In this document: piece after piece, positions 18,226-26,763 of the stretch
Layout: the number at the start of each line of letters is the position of its first letter
Numbering within the stretch: the stretch's first letter is position 1
Origin: Thermoprotei archaeon
GTDB taxonomy: Archaea; Thermoproteota; Thermoprotei_A; Sulfolobales; Acidilobaceae
Length of the DNA stretch: 64,000 nucleotides
Assembly: GCA_029335875.2 (NCBI GenBank)
Contig: JARJMZ020000035.1
Coordinates: forward strand, 37,878-101,877
Direction: 5' to 3'
Made by a program: the position numbers and the translations under genes
Notes under the pieces: model-generated
Databases searched by the model: none
Seen by the model: the letters and a program-made list of their open reading frames with translations, nothing else
What the model was told of the DNA's origin: nothing

Positions 18226-18567
18226 TTAGAGTATTAGAATGATGAGGAGGGCTATGAGCAGCCCATATATAGCTATTCCTTCCCCGAGAACAACTATTAG
18301 CAAGAATAATCCCGCGGCCTCCCTCCTCTCCACAATACCGCTCGCAGCTGCAGATCCCGCCATGCCCACCGCGAAGCCCGCTCCTAGACCTGCAAAGCCT
18401 ACAGCTAACGCTGCCCCTACAGCTTTGGCTAGAGTCCCGGTAGTTTCTTGCTCGGCTAGAGCTGTTAGAGTCGTGGACCCAAGTATGGCTATGAGTACTA
18501 TTAACGGTATGATCTGAGTATTAATGTTCAGGCTGGCATTCCCGAGTTTCAATCCTTTCACCTTCAA
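18226..18567 (-). CDS. atpK: A-type ATP synthase proteolipid (K/c) subunit
   Basis: Membrane rotor subunit of the archaeal ATP synthase, 113 aa. After an N-terminal hydrophobic segment (IIPLIVLIAILGSTTLTALA, possibly a cleaved leader or extra helix), the two c-ring helices follow: GTLAKAVGAALAVGFAGLGAGFAVG with its Gly/Ala-rich face, then FLLIVVLGEGIAIYGLL, in which the ion-binding glutamate lies in LGEGIA. It is a stand-alone gene with no other ATP synthase genes near it in the window. It diverges from rpl44e over a 120-nt region with TATA boxes in both directions. Confidence 0.95.
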   Translation of the reverse strand: MKVKGLKLGNASLNINTQIIPLIVLIAILGSTTLTALAEQETTGTLAKAVGAALAVGFAGLGAGFAVGMAGSAAASGIVERREAAGLFLLIVVLGEGIAIYGLLIALLIILIL

Positions 18568-18688
18568 ACGTATGCTTGAAACAGCTCTTTTAAACTTTTA
18601 AGAAAACAGCTACACAGGTATTTAGGGTGGAGGCTTTAGAAGGCCTTTAAAAATTTAAGGGCCAATTTAGGGTTAAGCACTGTGGGGG
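18568..18688. promoter_or_regulatory. Divergent promoter region atpK / rpl44e
   Basis: On the minus strand CTTAAAAGTTTAAAAG (18586-18601) lies 19-34 nt upstream of atpK; on the plus strand CCTTTAAAAATTTAAGG (18644-18660) lies about 35-50 nt upstream of rpl44e. Both look like archaeal TATA boxes. Confidence 0.45.
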
Positions 18689-18694
18689 TTGCTA

Positions 18695-18982
18695 GTGAAA
18701 TTCCCTAAGAAGATTAGAACATACTGCCCGAGGTGTGATACGCACACGGAGCACTCGGTTTCAATATACAAGGCGGGCCAGAGGAGGACTATGGCTGAGG
18801 GTCAGAGGAGGTATTTGAGGAAGCAGGAGGGTTATGGTAGTAAGAGGAAGCCTGAGCAGAAGAGGCTCGCTAAGGTTAACAAGAAGATCACCCTTAGAAT
18901 AACCTGCAGCCAGTGCGGCTATAAGAGGCACATGTTGAACGTGAGGCTTAAGAAAGTCGAGCTAGTGGAGGCGGCAAGGTGA
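18695..18982 (+). CDS. rpl44e: Large ribosomal subunit protein L44e
   Basis: Zinc-binding 50S protein of archaea and eukaryotes that sits near the E site. It has the family N-terminus [21 protein letters not shown], the basic [13 protein letters not shown] block and the second zinc pair [14 protein letters not shown] at 18695 is preferred over the upstream TTG at 18689, because the GTG has a GGGGG ribosome-binding site 6 nt before it and gives the standard N-terminus. Only 6 nt separate it from rps27e; this gene pair is conserved in archaea. Confidence 0.95.
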   Translation: MKFPKKIRTYCPRCDTHTEHSVSIYKAGQRRTMAEGQRRYLRKQEGYGSKRKPEQKRLAKVNKKITLRITCSQCGYKRHMLNVRLKKVELVEAAR

Positions 18983-18988
18983 AGTGGT

Positions 18989-19207
18989 TTGAGCGTCCCC
19001 GCATTCGAGTATAGGAGGAGGAAGATATTAATACCGCAGCCTAGGAGCAGGTTCCTCCTAGTTATATGCTCAAACTGCGGCAACACCCAGGTAGTTTTCA
19101 GCCACGCCACTTTCCCCGTCAGATGCCAGTCTTGCGGCTACCAGCTTGTCAGGCCAACGGGGGGGAAGGCTGAGATTTTGGGGAAAGTAGAGAGGGTCAT
19201 GGCCTGA
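18989..19207 (+). CDS. rps27e: Small ribosomal subunit protein S27e
   Basis: A 72-aa zinc-ribbon protein of the 30S subunit. The ribbon CSNCGN then RCQSCGYQL is complete, followed by the [13 protein letters not shown]-terminus typical of the family. It starts with TTG directly behind rpl44e. In many archaea the next gene is aIF2-alpha; here the neighbour is instead the convergent GINS gene, whose 3' end overlaps it by 11 nt. Confidence 0.95.
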   Translation: MSVPAFEYRRRKILIPQPRSRFLLVICSNCGNTQVVFSHATFPVRCQSCGYQLVRPTGGKAEILGKVERVMA

Positions 19208-19706
19208 CTGTGGGGGCCTCTTTTCTTAGAGCTATACTTTCTATGGGCTTGGCGAGCCCCGACAATATAAGTCCTAGGGCTTCCTCAAGGCTCAAGTTTA
19301 CTAGGTCTCCCTTGTTCAGCATTTTACCTTTAACCTCAACGCTCCCAGAGAGCTCTACCAGGAGCTGGTCCCCCCAAACTATGAATAGCCCCGCCAGGTA
19401 CTTGGAGTATATTTCGAGGAGCTTCTTGTAGGCAACTATTACAGGCTTATCTATACCCTCATAGGCCCCCCTAGCAGCTATATCCTCCAACCTGACAGCG
19501 GCCATCCTCGATGAAACCTCCACTATTACTTCAAGGTATTTACCGCACACCTCGCTCGGGCTAGCACAGTATGTTGACAGCTGCCTGCGAGCCTCCCTTA
19601 GAGGCTCGAGCGTCTGAGGCTCGTGCATCCCCATGGCAGCCTTAAACGGCCCCCCTAGAGGCACCCTCTCAGACAACCTTAACTTCACCCGAGACAGGCT
19701 CAACAA
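19197..19706 (-). CDS. GINS complex subunit (Gins15/51-like)
   Basis: A 169-aa protein read as a GINS subunit, part of the replisome that links MCM helicase, primase and Cdc45/RecJ-like factors. Evidence: a long helical N-terminal part and a C-terminal small beta domain, [33 protein letters not shown], which matches the GINS B-domain pattern, plus its position directly after pcn and priS as in Sulfolobus, where gins15 follows priS. The TTG start lies inside the priS 3' end (38-nt overlap); a GTG at 19688 is an alternative. It overlaps rps27e by 11 nt at its 3' end. Confidence 0.75.
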   Translation of the reverse strand: MLSLSRVKLRLSERVPLGGPFKAAMGMHEPQTLEPLREARRQLSTYCASPSEVCGKYLEVIVEVSSRMAAVRLEDIAARGAYEGIDKPVIVAYKKLLEIYSKYLAGLFIVWGDQLLVELSGSVEVKGKMLNKGDLVNLSLEEALGLILSGLAKPIESIALRKEAPTVRP

Positions 19707-20742
19707 TATTCTTAGTAGCGAGGAGCAACGCTACTGGAGCCTCAAGAGTTAACGTCTCCCCAGGTTTAAAAGATAAACCATAGCCGAGTATTCTAGCCTC
19801 GAGGCCCGCCAGAGCTTTAACTTCAAGATACCCTGAGAAGGGTGAAAGGCTCGGGCCGGGCCTAAACTCCCCGCCACTAACGTCTACAACGAGGAGGGAA
19901 GCTTTCCCATTAATGCTCCCAACGATCCTAGCCAGCCTTGAAGGGTCCCGCGTCACCTGAACATCTATAGGCACCTGAACCTCCTCAACGAGAGAATTCA
20001 AGAGTTCAAAGTCTAGAGGACCCCCCGGCGCGACCCCCCTGCCCTCAAGCTCAGCCCCCAGCCAGCCCCTCCACCCCGGGTCATCCCTTGAAGGGGCAGC
20101 AGCCTTGAAAGCCTTGGACCTTCTTTTACCCGCCTCTAGTAGGGGCATTATGTAGCCTACGTCCAGCCCTAACCCTGATATGTAGGAGGCGACCTCCCCC
20201 CTCTCATCCCTCCCTAGTTTAAGGCAGTAGTCGCAGGAGCCTATAACGTGGAACCCCCTGTTGCCGCTGAAGTAGATCGTGGATGAGGAGTCCAAGTCCC
20301 TCTCCAGCATCTTTTTAACTCTTAGAGCAGCCTTATAGCCTTCTAGGAGGCAGTCGTCATCAACTATGTCCTCGTCCCCTATCTTAAGCGGGCTACAGCC
20401 TTTGAGGCGGTCTACATCTATGTCTATGAGGAGCTCGGATCCGAGCCACACTTTCTCCTCCATGGACTTAGCTTCCGGGATCTCGTAGAGAGCTACAGAG
20501 TAGTATGCGTGCCTGGGAGCGTTAGAGGCTAAATAATCTTTAAGCTCCTGGAACCCCCTGAAAGCTATGTGCCTCACATAACTCTCAAACTCGAAAGGTT
20601 GGAAGGCGAACTCCCTCCTATCAATCATTGTTGGAGGCTTGATCCGAGGCTTCTGAGAGTAATATGTTTGGTAGAGCCTCTTAAGGCTCTTCCGCCCCTC
20701 CCACCTCACGATCTTCAAAACTTTCACGTCAACTCCTACCAT
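19669..20742 (-). CDS. priS: DNA primase small (catalytic) subunit
   Basis: Archaeo-eukaryotic primase catalytic subunit, 357 aa, which makes primers together with PriL. The catalytic acidic motif is LLIDIDVD (Asp107, Asp109, Asp111), followed by the zinc-type CDYC segment in a cysteine cluster around residue 171, the nucleotide-binding SGNRGFHV, and a late Asp/Arg-Ser-containing VTRDPSRLARIVGSINGKASL block. It sits 26 nt downstream of pcn and overlaps gins, so the three genes look like a replication operon. Start ATG or GTG in the MVGVDVKV context. Confidence 0.95.
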   Translation of the reverse strand: MVGVDVKVLKIVRWEGRKSLKRLYQTYYSQKPRIKPPTMIDRREFAFQPFEFESYVRHIAFRGFQELKDYLASNAPRHAYYSVALYEIPEAKSMEEKVWLGSELLIDIDVDRLKGCSPLKIGDEDIVDDDCLLEGYKAALRVKKMLERDLDSSSTIYFSGNRGFHVIGSCDYCLKLGRDERGEVASYISGLGLDVGYIMPLLEAGKRRSKAFKAAAPSRDDPGWRGWLGAELEGRGVAPGGPLDFELLNSLVEEVQVPIDVQVTRDPSRLARIVGSINGKASLLVVDVSGGEFRPGPSLSPFSGYLEVKALAGLEARILGYGLSFKPGETLTLEAPVALLLATKNIVEPVSGEVKVV

Positions 20743-20768
20743 TTAATTCTCAACCTTAAAGCCGCCCT

Positions 20769-21515
20769 CTACTCTATCCTCGGCGACACGTAGAAGGTCA
20801 GCCTCCCACCTCCAGGATACTCCATGTCCACCCTTACAGGCGCGTCTTGAGAATACTGGATAGCCACCACATCAGCTGCCCCGGCGGCGCTCACCATGTC
20901 AGCCAGGTACTCTAGGGAGCACGTGGACTCGTCGGGGCTCTCAACATCCATTTCCAGCAGCGTCTGCTTCTCTAGTGAAAGCTCAACCTCAGCGCTAGCC
21001 ACGTCACCCCTCCCTAGCAGTAGTAGCCTCTTATCCTCCAAAGCCTTGAAGGTTACACTGTCAGCTATGGGTTTAAGGGTGTTAATAGAATCTTTAAACG
21101 TGCTTGCCAGCATTTTAGCTTTAACGGTAAACGATATCCTAGGCTCTGGAAGCTTCTCGTAGACAAGGCTTATATGGGGGATCTCAAACCTCCTAACCCC
21201 CCTCCCATGATACTCAACCACTATATTGCCACCCTCCAAGCTCAGGGAAAGCTCGTCCTCCTTCCTAGCCCTCCTGAGGATCTTAGCTAGAGCCCCCATG
21301 GAAACCCCTATCTCAACCCCCCCAGGCTTTACAGAGTATTCCGTGAAAGCCTCAGCGGGATAATAGAGGTCGACCATCACGACATGGCTAGTATCTAGGG
21401 CTCTCAAACTCAAGCCCTCATCAGTAGCGACGAACACGCCCTCATCAATAATCTTCTCCACACTCGCTATCATATTACGCCATATTGAAGCGTCCTTAAA
21501 CCGAAAAGTAAACAT
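20769..21515 (-). CDS. pcn: DNA polymerase sliding clamp PCNA
   Basis: Ring-shaped processivity clamp for DNA polymerases, ligase and FEN1; 248 aa, the typical size. N-terminal FTFRFKDASIWRNMIASVEKI, the conserved LRALDTSHVVMVDLYY loop (D41-S-H region), an acidic interdomain segment and the C-terminal MEYPGGGRLTFYVSPRIE are all as expected. Crenarchaea often carry several PCNA paralogues; only one is in this window, so homo- or heterotrimer cannot be decided. It is the first gene of the pcn-priS-gins operon. Confidence 0.96.
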   Translation of the reverse strand: MFTFRFKDASIWRNMIASVEKIIDEGVFVATDEGLSLRALDTSHVVMVDLYYPAEAFTEYSVKPGGVEIGVSMGALAKILRRARKEDELSLSLEGGNIVVEYHGRGVRRFEIPHISLVYEKLPEPRISFTVKAKMLASTFKDSINTLKPIADSVTFKALEDKRLLLLGRGDVASAEVELSLEKQTLLEMDVESPDESTCSLEYLADMVSAAGAADVVAIQYSQDAPVRVDMEYPGGGRLTFYVSPRIE

Positions 21516-21812
21516 TAAACCTCCACCAGTATACCGTTAACGCTCTAACCTTATAATAGTTGAAGCCCGATAGAAAATTCCTCTGTAAGAGGCTTCCCCG
21601 CCACGTGAACCCCCTAAGCCCGAAACCCTGAACATTGCCTTTAAGGGTTTAAGTCAAACCTTACATTAGAGTTCACACTCGTAGAGAGTCGTGGTGTTAG
21701 TTAGATGATAGCGTTCGGGTAAAGTGGAGGCCGTAGATGCTGTGGTGTTCGAGCGCCGTAAACAGTTTCATTAGGCTTAGACATCTCAAAGTTTAAGGTG
21801 GGGTAGGATATA

Positions 21813-22856
21813 GTGTCGTGTAGTGATATTCCCTATGAGATTGACCTGGAGGCTGTGAGGGAGGCCATAGTTAAGTCTGGAGCTGCGAGGGTAGTGGTTC
21901 AACTGCCTGACGGCCTTAAAAAGTATGGTGTTGACATAGTTAATTGTCTTAGGCGCGTGACCCCTAGATCCGTTGAGGTATACTTGCATGCCGACCCTGT
22001 TTACGGGGCGTGCGATATACAGTATGGGCAGCTGGCTTTTAGCGTAAAACCCCAGCTAATAATACATGTGGGGCATAGCCCCTACCCTGTGGAGCTCGCC
22101 GACCCCGGCTTGGAGGCTCCCGTTAACATTGTCTATGTCCCGGCTTTAAGCAAGCTCGATATACCTGAAGGTAGCGTTCAAAGTTCTATTGAAGTTTTGA
22201 AGGGCTATGGGGCTCGGAGGGTTGGGGTTGTTACGACAGCCCAGCATACTCATAGAGTTAAGGCCCTCGTGGAAGCCCTTAGAGAGGAGGGCTTGGAGCC
22301 TGTGATCCCCAAAGGCCTCCCCCCCTACTTTCTAGATGGTCAAGTTTTAGGCTGCGACTATAGGGTGGCTAGGCGTGTTAATGTTGAGGGCTTCATATAT
22401 TTTGGAGGGGGGGTCTTCCACCCCCTAGGTCTCTACCTATCCACTTTCAAGCCTGTAGTTAAAATAGACCCATATGAGGGTAGAGTAGTGGACGTGACGG
22501 GGCTGGGGGAGAGAGTGTATAGGGTTAGGCTATTCAAAATCAGCGAAGCTATGAACGCCGACAAGTGGGCTATAATAGTTGGGGTTAAAACAGGACAGTA
22601 CAGGCCTTGGCTAGTGGAAAAACTTAGGAGGGAGATGGAGGCTGGAGGGAAAAACTACGTGTTAATAGCCTCGGAGAACCTAACACTCCAAAACCTTATA
22701 GCGGTGGATAACGAGTGGATCCAAGCCTTCACAGTAACCAACTGCCCCAGGATACCCACAGACGACTTCTGGGAATACCATAAACCTGTTCTGACGCCCG
22801 GTGAGACCATAATGGCTTTGAGGCGGGAGTTAGAGCCCTACAGGTTTCCATGGTAG
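21813..22856 (+). CDS. dph2: Diphthamide biosynthesis enzyme Dph2 (3-amino-3-carboxypropyl histidine synthase)
   Basis: Catalyses the first step of diphthamide formation on elongation factor 2, using SAM and a 4Fe-4S cluster in a radical reaction. The three cluster cysteines are present, one per domain: Cys67 (YGACDIQYG), Cys181 (LGCDYRVA) and Cys311 (TNCPRIPTDDF). The length of 347 aa fits the archaeal homodimeric form. The GTG start follows GGTAGGATA. Its 3' end overlaps the methyltransferase gene by 7 nt, so this is the first gene of a chain of translation and RNA genes. Confidence 0.95.
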   Translation: MSCSDIPYEIDLEAVREAIVKSGAARVVVQLPDGLKKYGVDIVNCLRRVTPRSVEVYLHADPVYGACDIQYGQLAFSVKPQLIIHVGHSPYPVELADPGLEAPVNIVYVPALSKLDIPEGSVQSSIEVLKGYGARRVGVVTTAQHTHRVKALVEALREEGLEPVIPKGLPPYFLDGQVLGCDYRVARRVNVEGFIYFGGGVFHPLGLYLSTFKPVVKIDPYEGRVVDVTGLGERVYRVRLFKISEAMNADKWAIIVGVKTGQYRPWLVEKLRREMEAGGKNYVLIASENLTLQNLIAVDNEWIQAFTVTNCPRIPTDDFWEYHKPVLTPGETIMALRRELEPYRFPW

Positions 22857-23491
22857 TTGTTACAATGAAGATCCAGAGTCTAGCATCAATCCTGGAAAAG
22901 GCTGCCCCCCCGATACCTGAGCCCCTCAAAGAACTCGAACAATACACTACCCCCTCGGAGCTCGCCCTGAGCATAGCCCAGCACGCTAAACTCTCGGGGC
23001 TTCTAGATGATGCTATAGTGGTGGATCTAGGGGCGGGAACCTGTAGGCTGGCCCTTGCAGCCCTCATGCTGGGGGCTCCTAAAGCGGTGGCTGTGGAGGC
23101 TGACCATAGGCTGGCCAGGTTTTGTGCGGGGGCGGCGGAGACTCTAGGCTTGATGGGGAGGCTTCAGTTCGTCACATCCATAGTGTTGCGGGACGAGGGC
23201 CCCCTAGCCCCCGGCTATGACTATCTAGTTTTATCTAACCCGCCTTTTGGGGTGTGGAGGAGGGGGGCTGATACTGAAGTCATACTCTATGGTTTAAAGC
23301 TTAAACCCTTAAGGATGTACGCTATTTTAAAGGCTAGCAGCCTCGACCACCATAGGGGGCTTGCTTTGAAAGAGGGGTATAGGGTGGAGGTTTTGTGGAG
23401 ACGTTTATTCCCAATACCGGCGTCCATGGAGCACCACGAGAGTAGGATTAGGAGGGTTGAGGTTAACATTGTCTGCTTCCGGAAAGCTTGA
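22850..23491 (+). CDS. METTL5-like N6-adenine RNA methyltransferase
   Basis: A 213-aa Rossmann-fold methyltransferase. The SAM-binding block VVDLGAGTCRLALAALMLGA (residues 58-76), the acidic VEAD at strand 2 and the N6-amino catalytic motif NPPF (130-133, followed by GVWRRGADTE) match the archaeal/eukaryotic METTL5 group, as does the N-terminal KELEQYTTPSELA. Eukaryotic METTL5 modifies a single adenosine in small-subunit rRNA; an rRNA target is therefore likely but unproven here. The ATG overlaps the dph2 stop region; a second ATG 15 nt later is possible. Its 3' end overlaps csl4 by 35 nt. Confidence 0.85.
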   Translation: MVVVTMKIQSLASILEKAAPPIPEPLKELEQYTTPSELALSIAQHAKLSGLLDDAIVVDLGAGTCRLALAALMLGAPKAVAVEADHRLARFCAGAAETLGLMGRLQFVTSIVLRDEGPLAPGYDYLVLSNPPFGVWRRGADTEVILYGLKLKPLRMYAILKASSLDHHRGLALKEGYRVEVLWRRLFPIPASMEHHESRIRRVEVNIVCFRKA

Positions 23492-24104
23492 AGTGAGAGT
23501 CCAGCCTGGGGACGTCTTAGGGGTCGTAGAAGAGTATACCCCGGGGACCGGGGTTTTCACAGACAACGATGGCGTGCTGAGGTCTAGCGTCGCGGGCTTA
23601 GCTGTCTTCGACCTCAACCATAAAACAGTCCACATAAAGCCCCTGAAAGACGTAAAGCTCCCTAAGGCTGGCTCCAGCGTTCTCGGCGTCGTCACAGGTT
23701 TGAGACACGACTCTGTCTCTGTAGAGTTGTACGGCATGCTCTCCCTCAGCCCCACAGTCTCGTGGGTGGGAGAGTTTTACGGCATACTATCAGGGTTCAT
23801 ACCCATAGGCCAGGTCTCCACAGAGTTCGTAAAAGACATCTACGAGTACTTCAGGCTCGGCGACGTAATAGTAGCTAGGACCCTCAACTCTTCAAACCCA
23901 TACCAGCTCTCGACTAAACAACCCCAGTATGGGGTCGTCTACACTCTATGCTCCCACTGCCTCAAGCCCATGGAGCCCATAACCCAGAAAACCCTAAAAT
24001 GCCCTAGCTGCGGGAGAGTAGAGACCAGAAAGATATCAATACTAGCATCGTCTAAAGTCCTCCAAGTCAGTGTGAAGAGGCTTATAGCCATAAAAAGATG
24101 GTAG
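23457..24104 (+). CDS. csl4: Exosome RNA-binding subunit Csl4
   Basis: Cap protein of the archaeal exosome, which degrades or tails RNA 3' ends. The 215-aa protein has the N-terminal domain (VQPGDVLGVVEEYTPGTGVF), a central S1 domain (about 65-150; GSSVLGVVTGLRHDSVSVELYG, GFIPIGQVS) and a C-terminal zinc ribbon (LCSHC and KCPSCG). The TTG start at 23457 lies inside the methyltransferase gene; a second TTG at 23469 is equally possible. Exosome subunit genes Rrp41/42/4 are not in this window. Confidence 0.92.
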   Translation: MRLTLSASGKLEVRVQPGDVLGVVEEYTPGTGVFTDNDGVLRSSVAGLAVFDLNHKTVHIKPLKDVKLPKAGSSVLGVVTGLRHDSVSVELYGMLSLSPTVSWVGEFYGILSGFIPIGQVSTEFVKDIYEYFRLGDVIVARTLNSSNPYQLSTKQPQYGVVYTLCSHCLKPMEPITQKTLKCPSCGRVETRKISILASSKVLQVSVKRLIAIKRW

Positions 24105-24204
24105 AAACCTCCAAGCCGCCCGGTTTCCACGAGAGATGAACTAATATTGCTGAACGTTTGTTATAAATAAGTTCCCCATCTATAAATCTGGAGGTTGAGG
24201 GGTT

Positions 24205-24831
24205 TTGGCTTTCAAGAGGGTTGTTAGAATTATAAAAATCCCGCCAAAGGCTAGGAGTAACCCCACAGAGTTCCTTGAAAAACTCACAGAAGCCCTTAGG
24301 ACGCCCTCAACGTCAATATGCTTGAAAGGAGACACAATCAGGGTAGAAGTGGCTGGCCCCCCACGAACTGTTTACGAGACCCTAGGAAATATAACTTCAC
24401 TACTAGAAGAGTACTCTGAGCAGCCTGGGGGGAGCCTTAAGAAATACACCTACGAGGCGGTGGAACGCCTGGCTGGCGTGGGGGTCCCGGTGGAGCTTCT
24501 AGGAGAGTATTTGAGGCTTAAGGGTTATAGGGCGGCTAGGAAAACTAAGAAGTCCATAGAGACGAGCGCCCCAAAAGATGTAGTGGTTGATGCTGCTAGG
24601 AGGATTGGAGACTCTCTAGTTAAAGCTGGGAGCGTTAAACTTTCAAATACAGCTTTCAAGATGGTGGTAGTAGCCTCAGCCATGCTAGGCTTGGAGCCCA
24701 GCCTGGTTGTGGAGAGGGGCTTAAAAGAGGGTGTCCTCGAAGCCTCCGCCGCCGGGAGTATAAGAGTATCCCATTTCTGGAGGAAGTCTCTGACGGATTT
24801 CTTAGAAGCGTTGAAGGAGGCTCCCGGCTAG
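24205..24831 (+). CDS. Conserved archaeal protein, DUF2067-like
   Basis: A 208-aa protein that I recognise only as resembling the uncharacterised archaeal DUF2067 family; this is by general pattern and position (near csl4 and rpoL), not certain. The N-terminal half looks like an RNA-binding alpha/beta fold (RVVRIIKIPPKA, ICLKGDTIRVEVAG), the C-terminal half is helical (YEAVERLAGVGVPVELLGEYLRLKGY). No cysteines of note, no membrane segment. A TATA box (TTATAAATAAG, about 35 nt before the start) indicates its own promoter after csl4. RNA or ribosome function is suggested by context only. Confidence 0.7.
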   Translation: MAFKRVVRIIKIPPKARSNPTEFLEKLTEALRTPSTSICLKGDTIRVEVAGPPRTVYETLGNITSLLEEYSEQPGGSLKKYTYEAVERLAGVGVPVELLGEYLRLKGYRAARKTKKSIETSAPKDVVVDAARRIGDSLVKAGSVKLSNTAFKMVVVASAMLGLEPSLVVERGLKEGVLEASAAGSIRVSHFWRKSLTDFLEALKEAPG

Positions 24832-24873
24832 CGGAGATCGTGAAGCTTATAAACGCGACCTTTAACCCCAGCT

Positions 24874-25200
24874 TTGGGGGCGCTGTCAGTGTCGAGTAAG
24901 GTTAAACTCCAAAGCCTGGGCGGTGGAAGATACGAGTTGACCATATTCGGGGAAGACCACACTATGGGTAACCTTCTCGCTAAAACCCTACTATCTATGG
25001 ATGAAGTTGAGTTCGCCTACTATGAGAAGCCCCACCACCTGGAGGATAAGATAGTGGTTTTCATCAACCTCAAAGACCCCGAAGCAGACCCTGTAAACGT
25101 TCTAACTAAAGCTCTTGACAGGATCCTCAGGGTTAACAGTAAATTCAGGAAGCTCTATGTTGAAGCGTTGAAGGCTAAGGGTTTAACAGTTGAAAGCTGA
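24874..25200 (+). CDS. rpoL: RNA polymerase subunit Rpo11 (RpoL)
   Basis: Small assembly subunit of RNA polymerase that pairs with Rpo3, homologous to the alpha-CTD-less dimerisation domain. The signature GEDHTMGNLLAKTLL and the YYEKPHH-x-ED segment are complete. The TTG at 24874 gives 108 aa; the GTG at 24889 (SSKVKLQSLG), 8 nt after a GGGGG ribosome-binding site, may be the true start and gives about 103 aa. The stop overlaps the following unknown gene by 11 nt. Confidence 0.93.
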   Translation: MGALSVSSKVKLQSLGGGRYELTIFGEDHTMGNLLAKTLLSMDEVEFAYYEKPHHLEDKIVVFINLKDPEADPVNVLTKALDRILRVNSKFRKLYVEALKAKGLTVES

Positions 25201-25462
25201 AGCTAGAATACTGGTAACAGAGTGCTCTGAGAAGCTTTGCGCCTCAGCCATATTGAGAGGGGAGGGTTTCGACACTATAATAATAGCCGGTGACTGTAGA
25301 GAGCTGTGCTCCAGGCTTGAAGGGGAAGGCTATATCTACGAGTTAAGATACTATCATGGAGCTTGCGACTGCAACCTACCGCAGCCCCCTAGGAGCCCTG
25401 GAAGCCTGGATGTTATAGTGGTTTTTCTGAGGAGGCTGTTAGAGGAGCTCCACAAACTTTAA
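25190..25462 (+). CDS. Unknown small cysteine-containing protein
   Basis: A 90-aa protein without a recognised family. The TTG start lies within the last codons of rpoL, suggesting translational coupling. It has cysteine pairs at 12/17, 36/40 and 59/61 (TECSEKLC, GDCRELC, GACDC), a predicted alpha/beta fold with a short hydrophobic strand (TIIIAG) and a basic helical C-terminus. A metal site is possible. The tight linkage to rpoL argues it is a real gene. Confidence 0.6.
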   Translation: MKAEARILVTECSEKLCASAILRGEGFDTIIIAGDCRELCSRLEGEGYIYELRYYHGACDCNLPQPPRSPGSLDVIVVFLRRLLEELHKL

Positions 25463-25546
25463 ACACTGCTGGCTTTAACCAATACTAAACCCTAATTAAT
25501 TAAAGTTTAAATTCCCCTGGGCACCTTATACTGTGGAGATGCGAGA

Positions 25547-26194
25547 TTGCGAAAACAGTATAGAGATGATAAGGGCAAGTTGAAGAAACTCCTATCTGAG
25601 GCTAGGAACGTTCTAGTTCTAGAGTCTGAGGATTCCGACCCCCTAATAGTTATAGAAAATAAAACTGGGGGGTTAAGCCTTGCAGCCATGGAGCCTGGAG
25701 GATATAAAATCATAGCTGTAGAGCCCCCAAGCTCCCTGGAGAGGCTGGAGAGTATACTTAAAGACACTATAGAGAGGTATGTAGGGGGGAGAGGAGTATT
25801 AACCCTCGGGTGCGACCCTGAAAAAGGAGGCTTCTACATAGACGGGTGGCCGGTGGAGAGGAGAAAAGGGAAAGTGTTCTATGGAGATTCACGGGACTCC
25901 TACATAAAGCTCCTGGCTAGAATACTATGGTGTATAAACGAGGCGGGAATGGCCGAGCTAGTGCTCAGAAGCTTCAAAGGATACAGAGACCTCGACACGG
26001 GGCTGCCAGTCTACCAGATTAGAGTCTACGGGATCTATAAGAAGAATGAGGAAATACAGTTACACAAACTACCTTTAAAGCACTTGAGAGAAGCTAGAGT
26101 GGGGGTCTTAAAGAGGGGGGATGGGGCTTTAGTAGACCTGGTCGCAGACTTGTGTTACGATGACGAGTGCATATCTGAGAGGTTAAACAATTAA
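25547..26194 (+). CDS. Unknown soluble protein
   Basis: A 215-aa protein I cannot assign. It starts with TTG and has a basic N-terminus (MRKQYRDDKGKLKKLL), alternating short strands (VLVLESED, PLIVIENK, YKIIAVEP) and a helical middle (DSYIKLLARILWCINEAG). Three cysteines, no membrane segment, acidic C-terminus. TTTAAATTCCCCTGG upstream could contain a TATA box. The neighbours are rpoL plus an unknown gene upstream and a MazG-like gene downstream. Confidence 0.65.
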   Translation: MRKQYRDDKGKLKKLLSEARNVLVLESEDSDPLIVIENKTGGLSLAAMEPGGYKIIAVEPPSSLERLESILKDTIERYVGGRGVLTLGCDPEKGGFYIDGWPVERRKGKVFYGDSRDSYIKLLARILWCINEAGMAELVLRSFKGYRDLDTGLPVYQIRVYGIYKKNEEIQLHKLPLKHLREARVGVLKRGDGALVDLVADLCYDDECISERLNN

Positions 26195-26273
26195 GGCCTG
26201 GAAAGCCCGCAACATGATACTCTGAGCAATAAAACCCCTAAATCCTCCCCGGAGAATTAAGTGGGGGCCGGCT

Positions 26274-26552
26274 ATGAGCCTTAAATGCCTCCAGGAAGCT
26301 ATGAAGCTAGCCTACTATGATAGGGACGAGGAGAGAGGGGTGCACGCCACATTCACATGGCTGGTAGAGGAGGTAGGAGAGCTGGCTGAGGCCCTCCTAA
26401 ACGGTGACAAGAGAAGAGTTGGAGAGGAAGTAGCAGACATAATAGCGTGGACGCTAAGCATAGCCAACCTGATGGGTGTGGACGCGCTCGAACATTTCAA
26501 AGAAAAATACGCGGAAGACCTAAAACGCGCCGGGTGCTTAAGTAAAAGCTAA
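26274..26552 (+). CDS. MazG-like nucleotide pyrophosphohydrolase
   Basis: A 92-aa all-helical NTP pyrophosphatase of the MazG/RS21-C6 superfamily, probably a house-cleaning enzyme that hydrolyses non-canonical dNTPs. The metal-binding signature is complete: EEVGELAEAL (ExxE) and, one helix later, EEVADIIAWTLS (ExxD). Single-domain length, as in other archaeal MazG-like proteins. The ATG start lies in a GGGGGCCGGCT context. It precedes secG by 36 nt. Confidence 0.88.
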   Translation: MSLKCLQEAMKLAYYDRDEERGVHATFTWLVEEVGELAEALLNGDKRRVGEEVADIIAWTLSIANLMGVDALEHFKEKYAEDLKRAGCLSKS

Positions 26553-26588
26553 AAACCTTCAAAACCCAGAAAGACATGGGGTTAAAGA

Positions 26589-26753
26589 ATGGCTGCTAGG
26601 AGGAGAAGGCAAGCGGGGCCTATGAGCGCCGCAGGCCTAGTATCATTCTATGAGGAGCTTGAGGGTAGAATAAAACTCAGCCCCTTCACCGTGCTAGCTA
26701 TAGCCACAATCTTCTCGTTCATAGTAGTCCTAGCCCACCTACTACTCCCCTAA
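26589..26753 (+). CDS. secG: Preprotein translocase Sec61-beta / SecG
   Basis: A 54-aa tail-anchored subunit of the SecYEG/Sec61 channel, too short for usual ORF cut-offs. Read directly: a basic, Arg-rich N-terminus (MAARRRRQAGPMSAAGLVSF), the family YEELEGRIKLSPFTVLA block and one C-terminal transmembrane helix (IATIFSFIVVLAHLLLP). The spacing and the KLSPFTV element match archaeal Sec61-beta closely. It has an AAAGA context at the ATG. Repeat copy C starts 10 nt after the stop codon in the same direction and would be transcribed with it. Confidence 0.93.
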   Translation: MAARRRRQAGPMSAAGLVSFYEELEGRIKLSPFTVLAIATIFSFIVVLAHLLLP

Positions 26754-26763
26754 AGGACAGTAG

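Noticed and set aside
24120..24204. Possible box C/D guide RNA between csl4 and the DUF2067-like gene (GAGATGA and CTGA)
   Set aside because: Only one C-like and one D-like box are found at about 10-nt spacing; no C'/D' pair or terminal stem.
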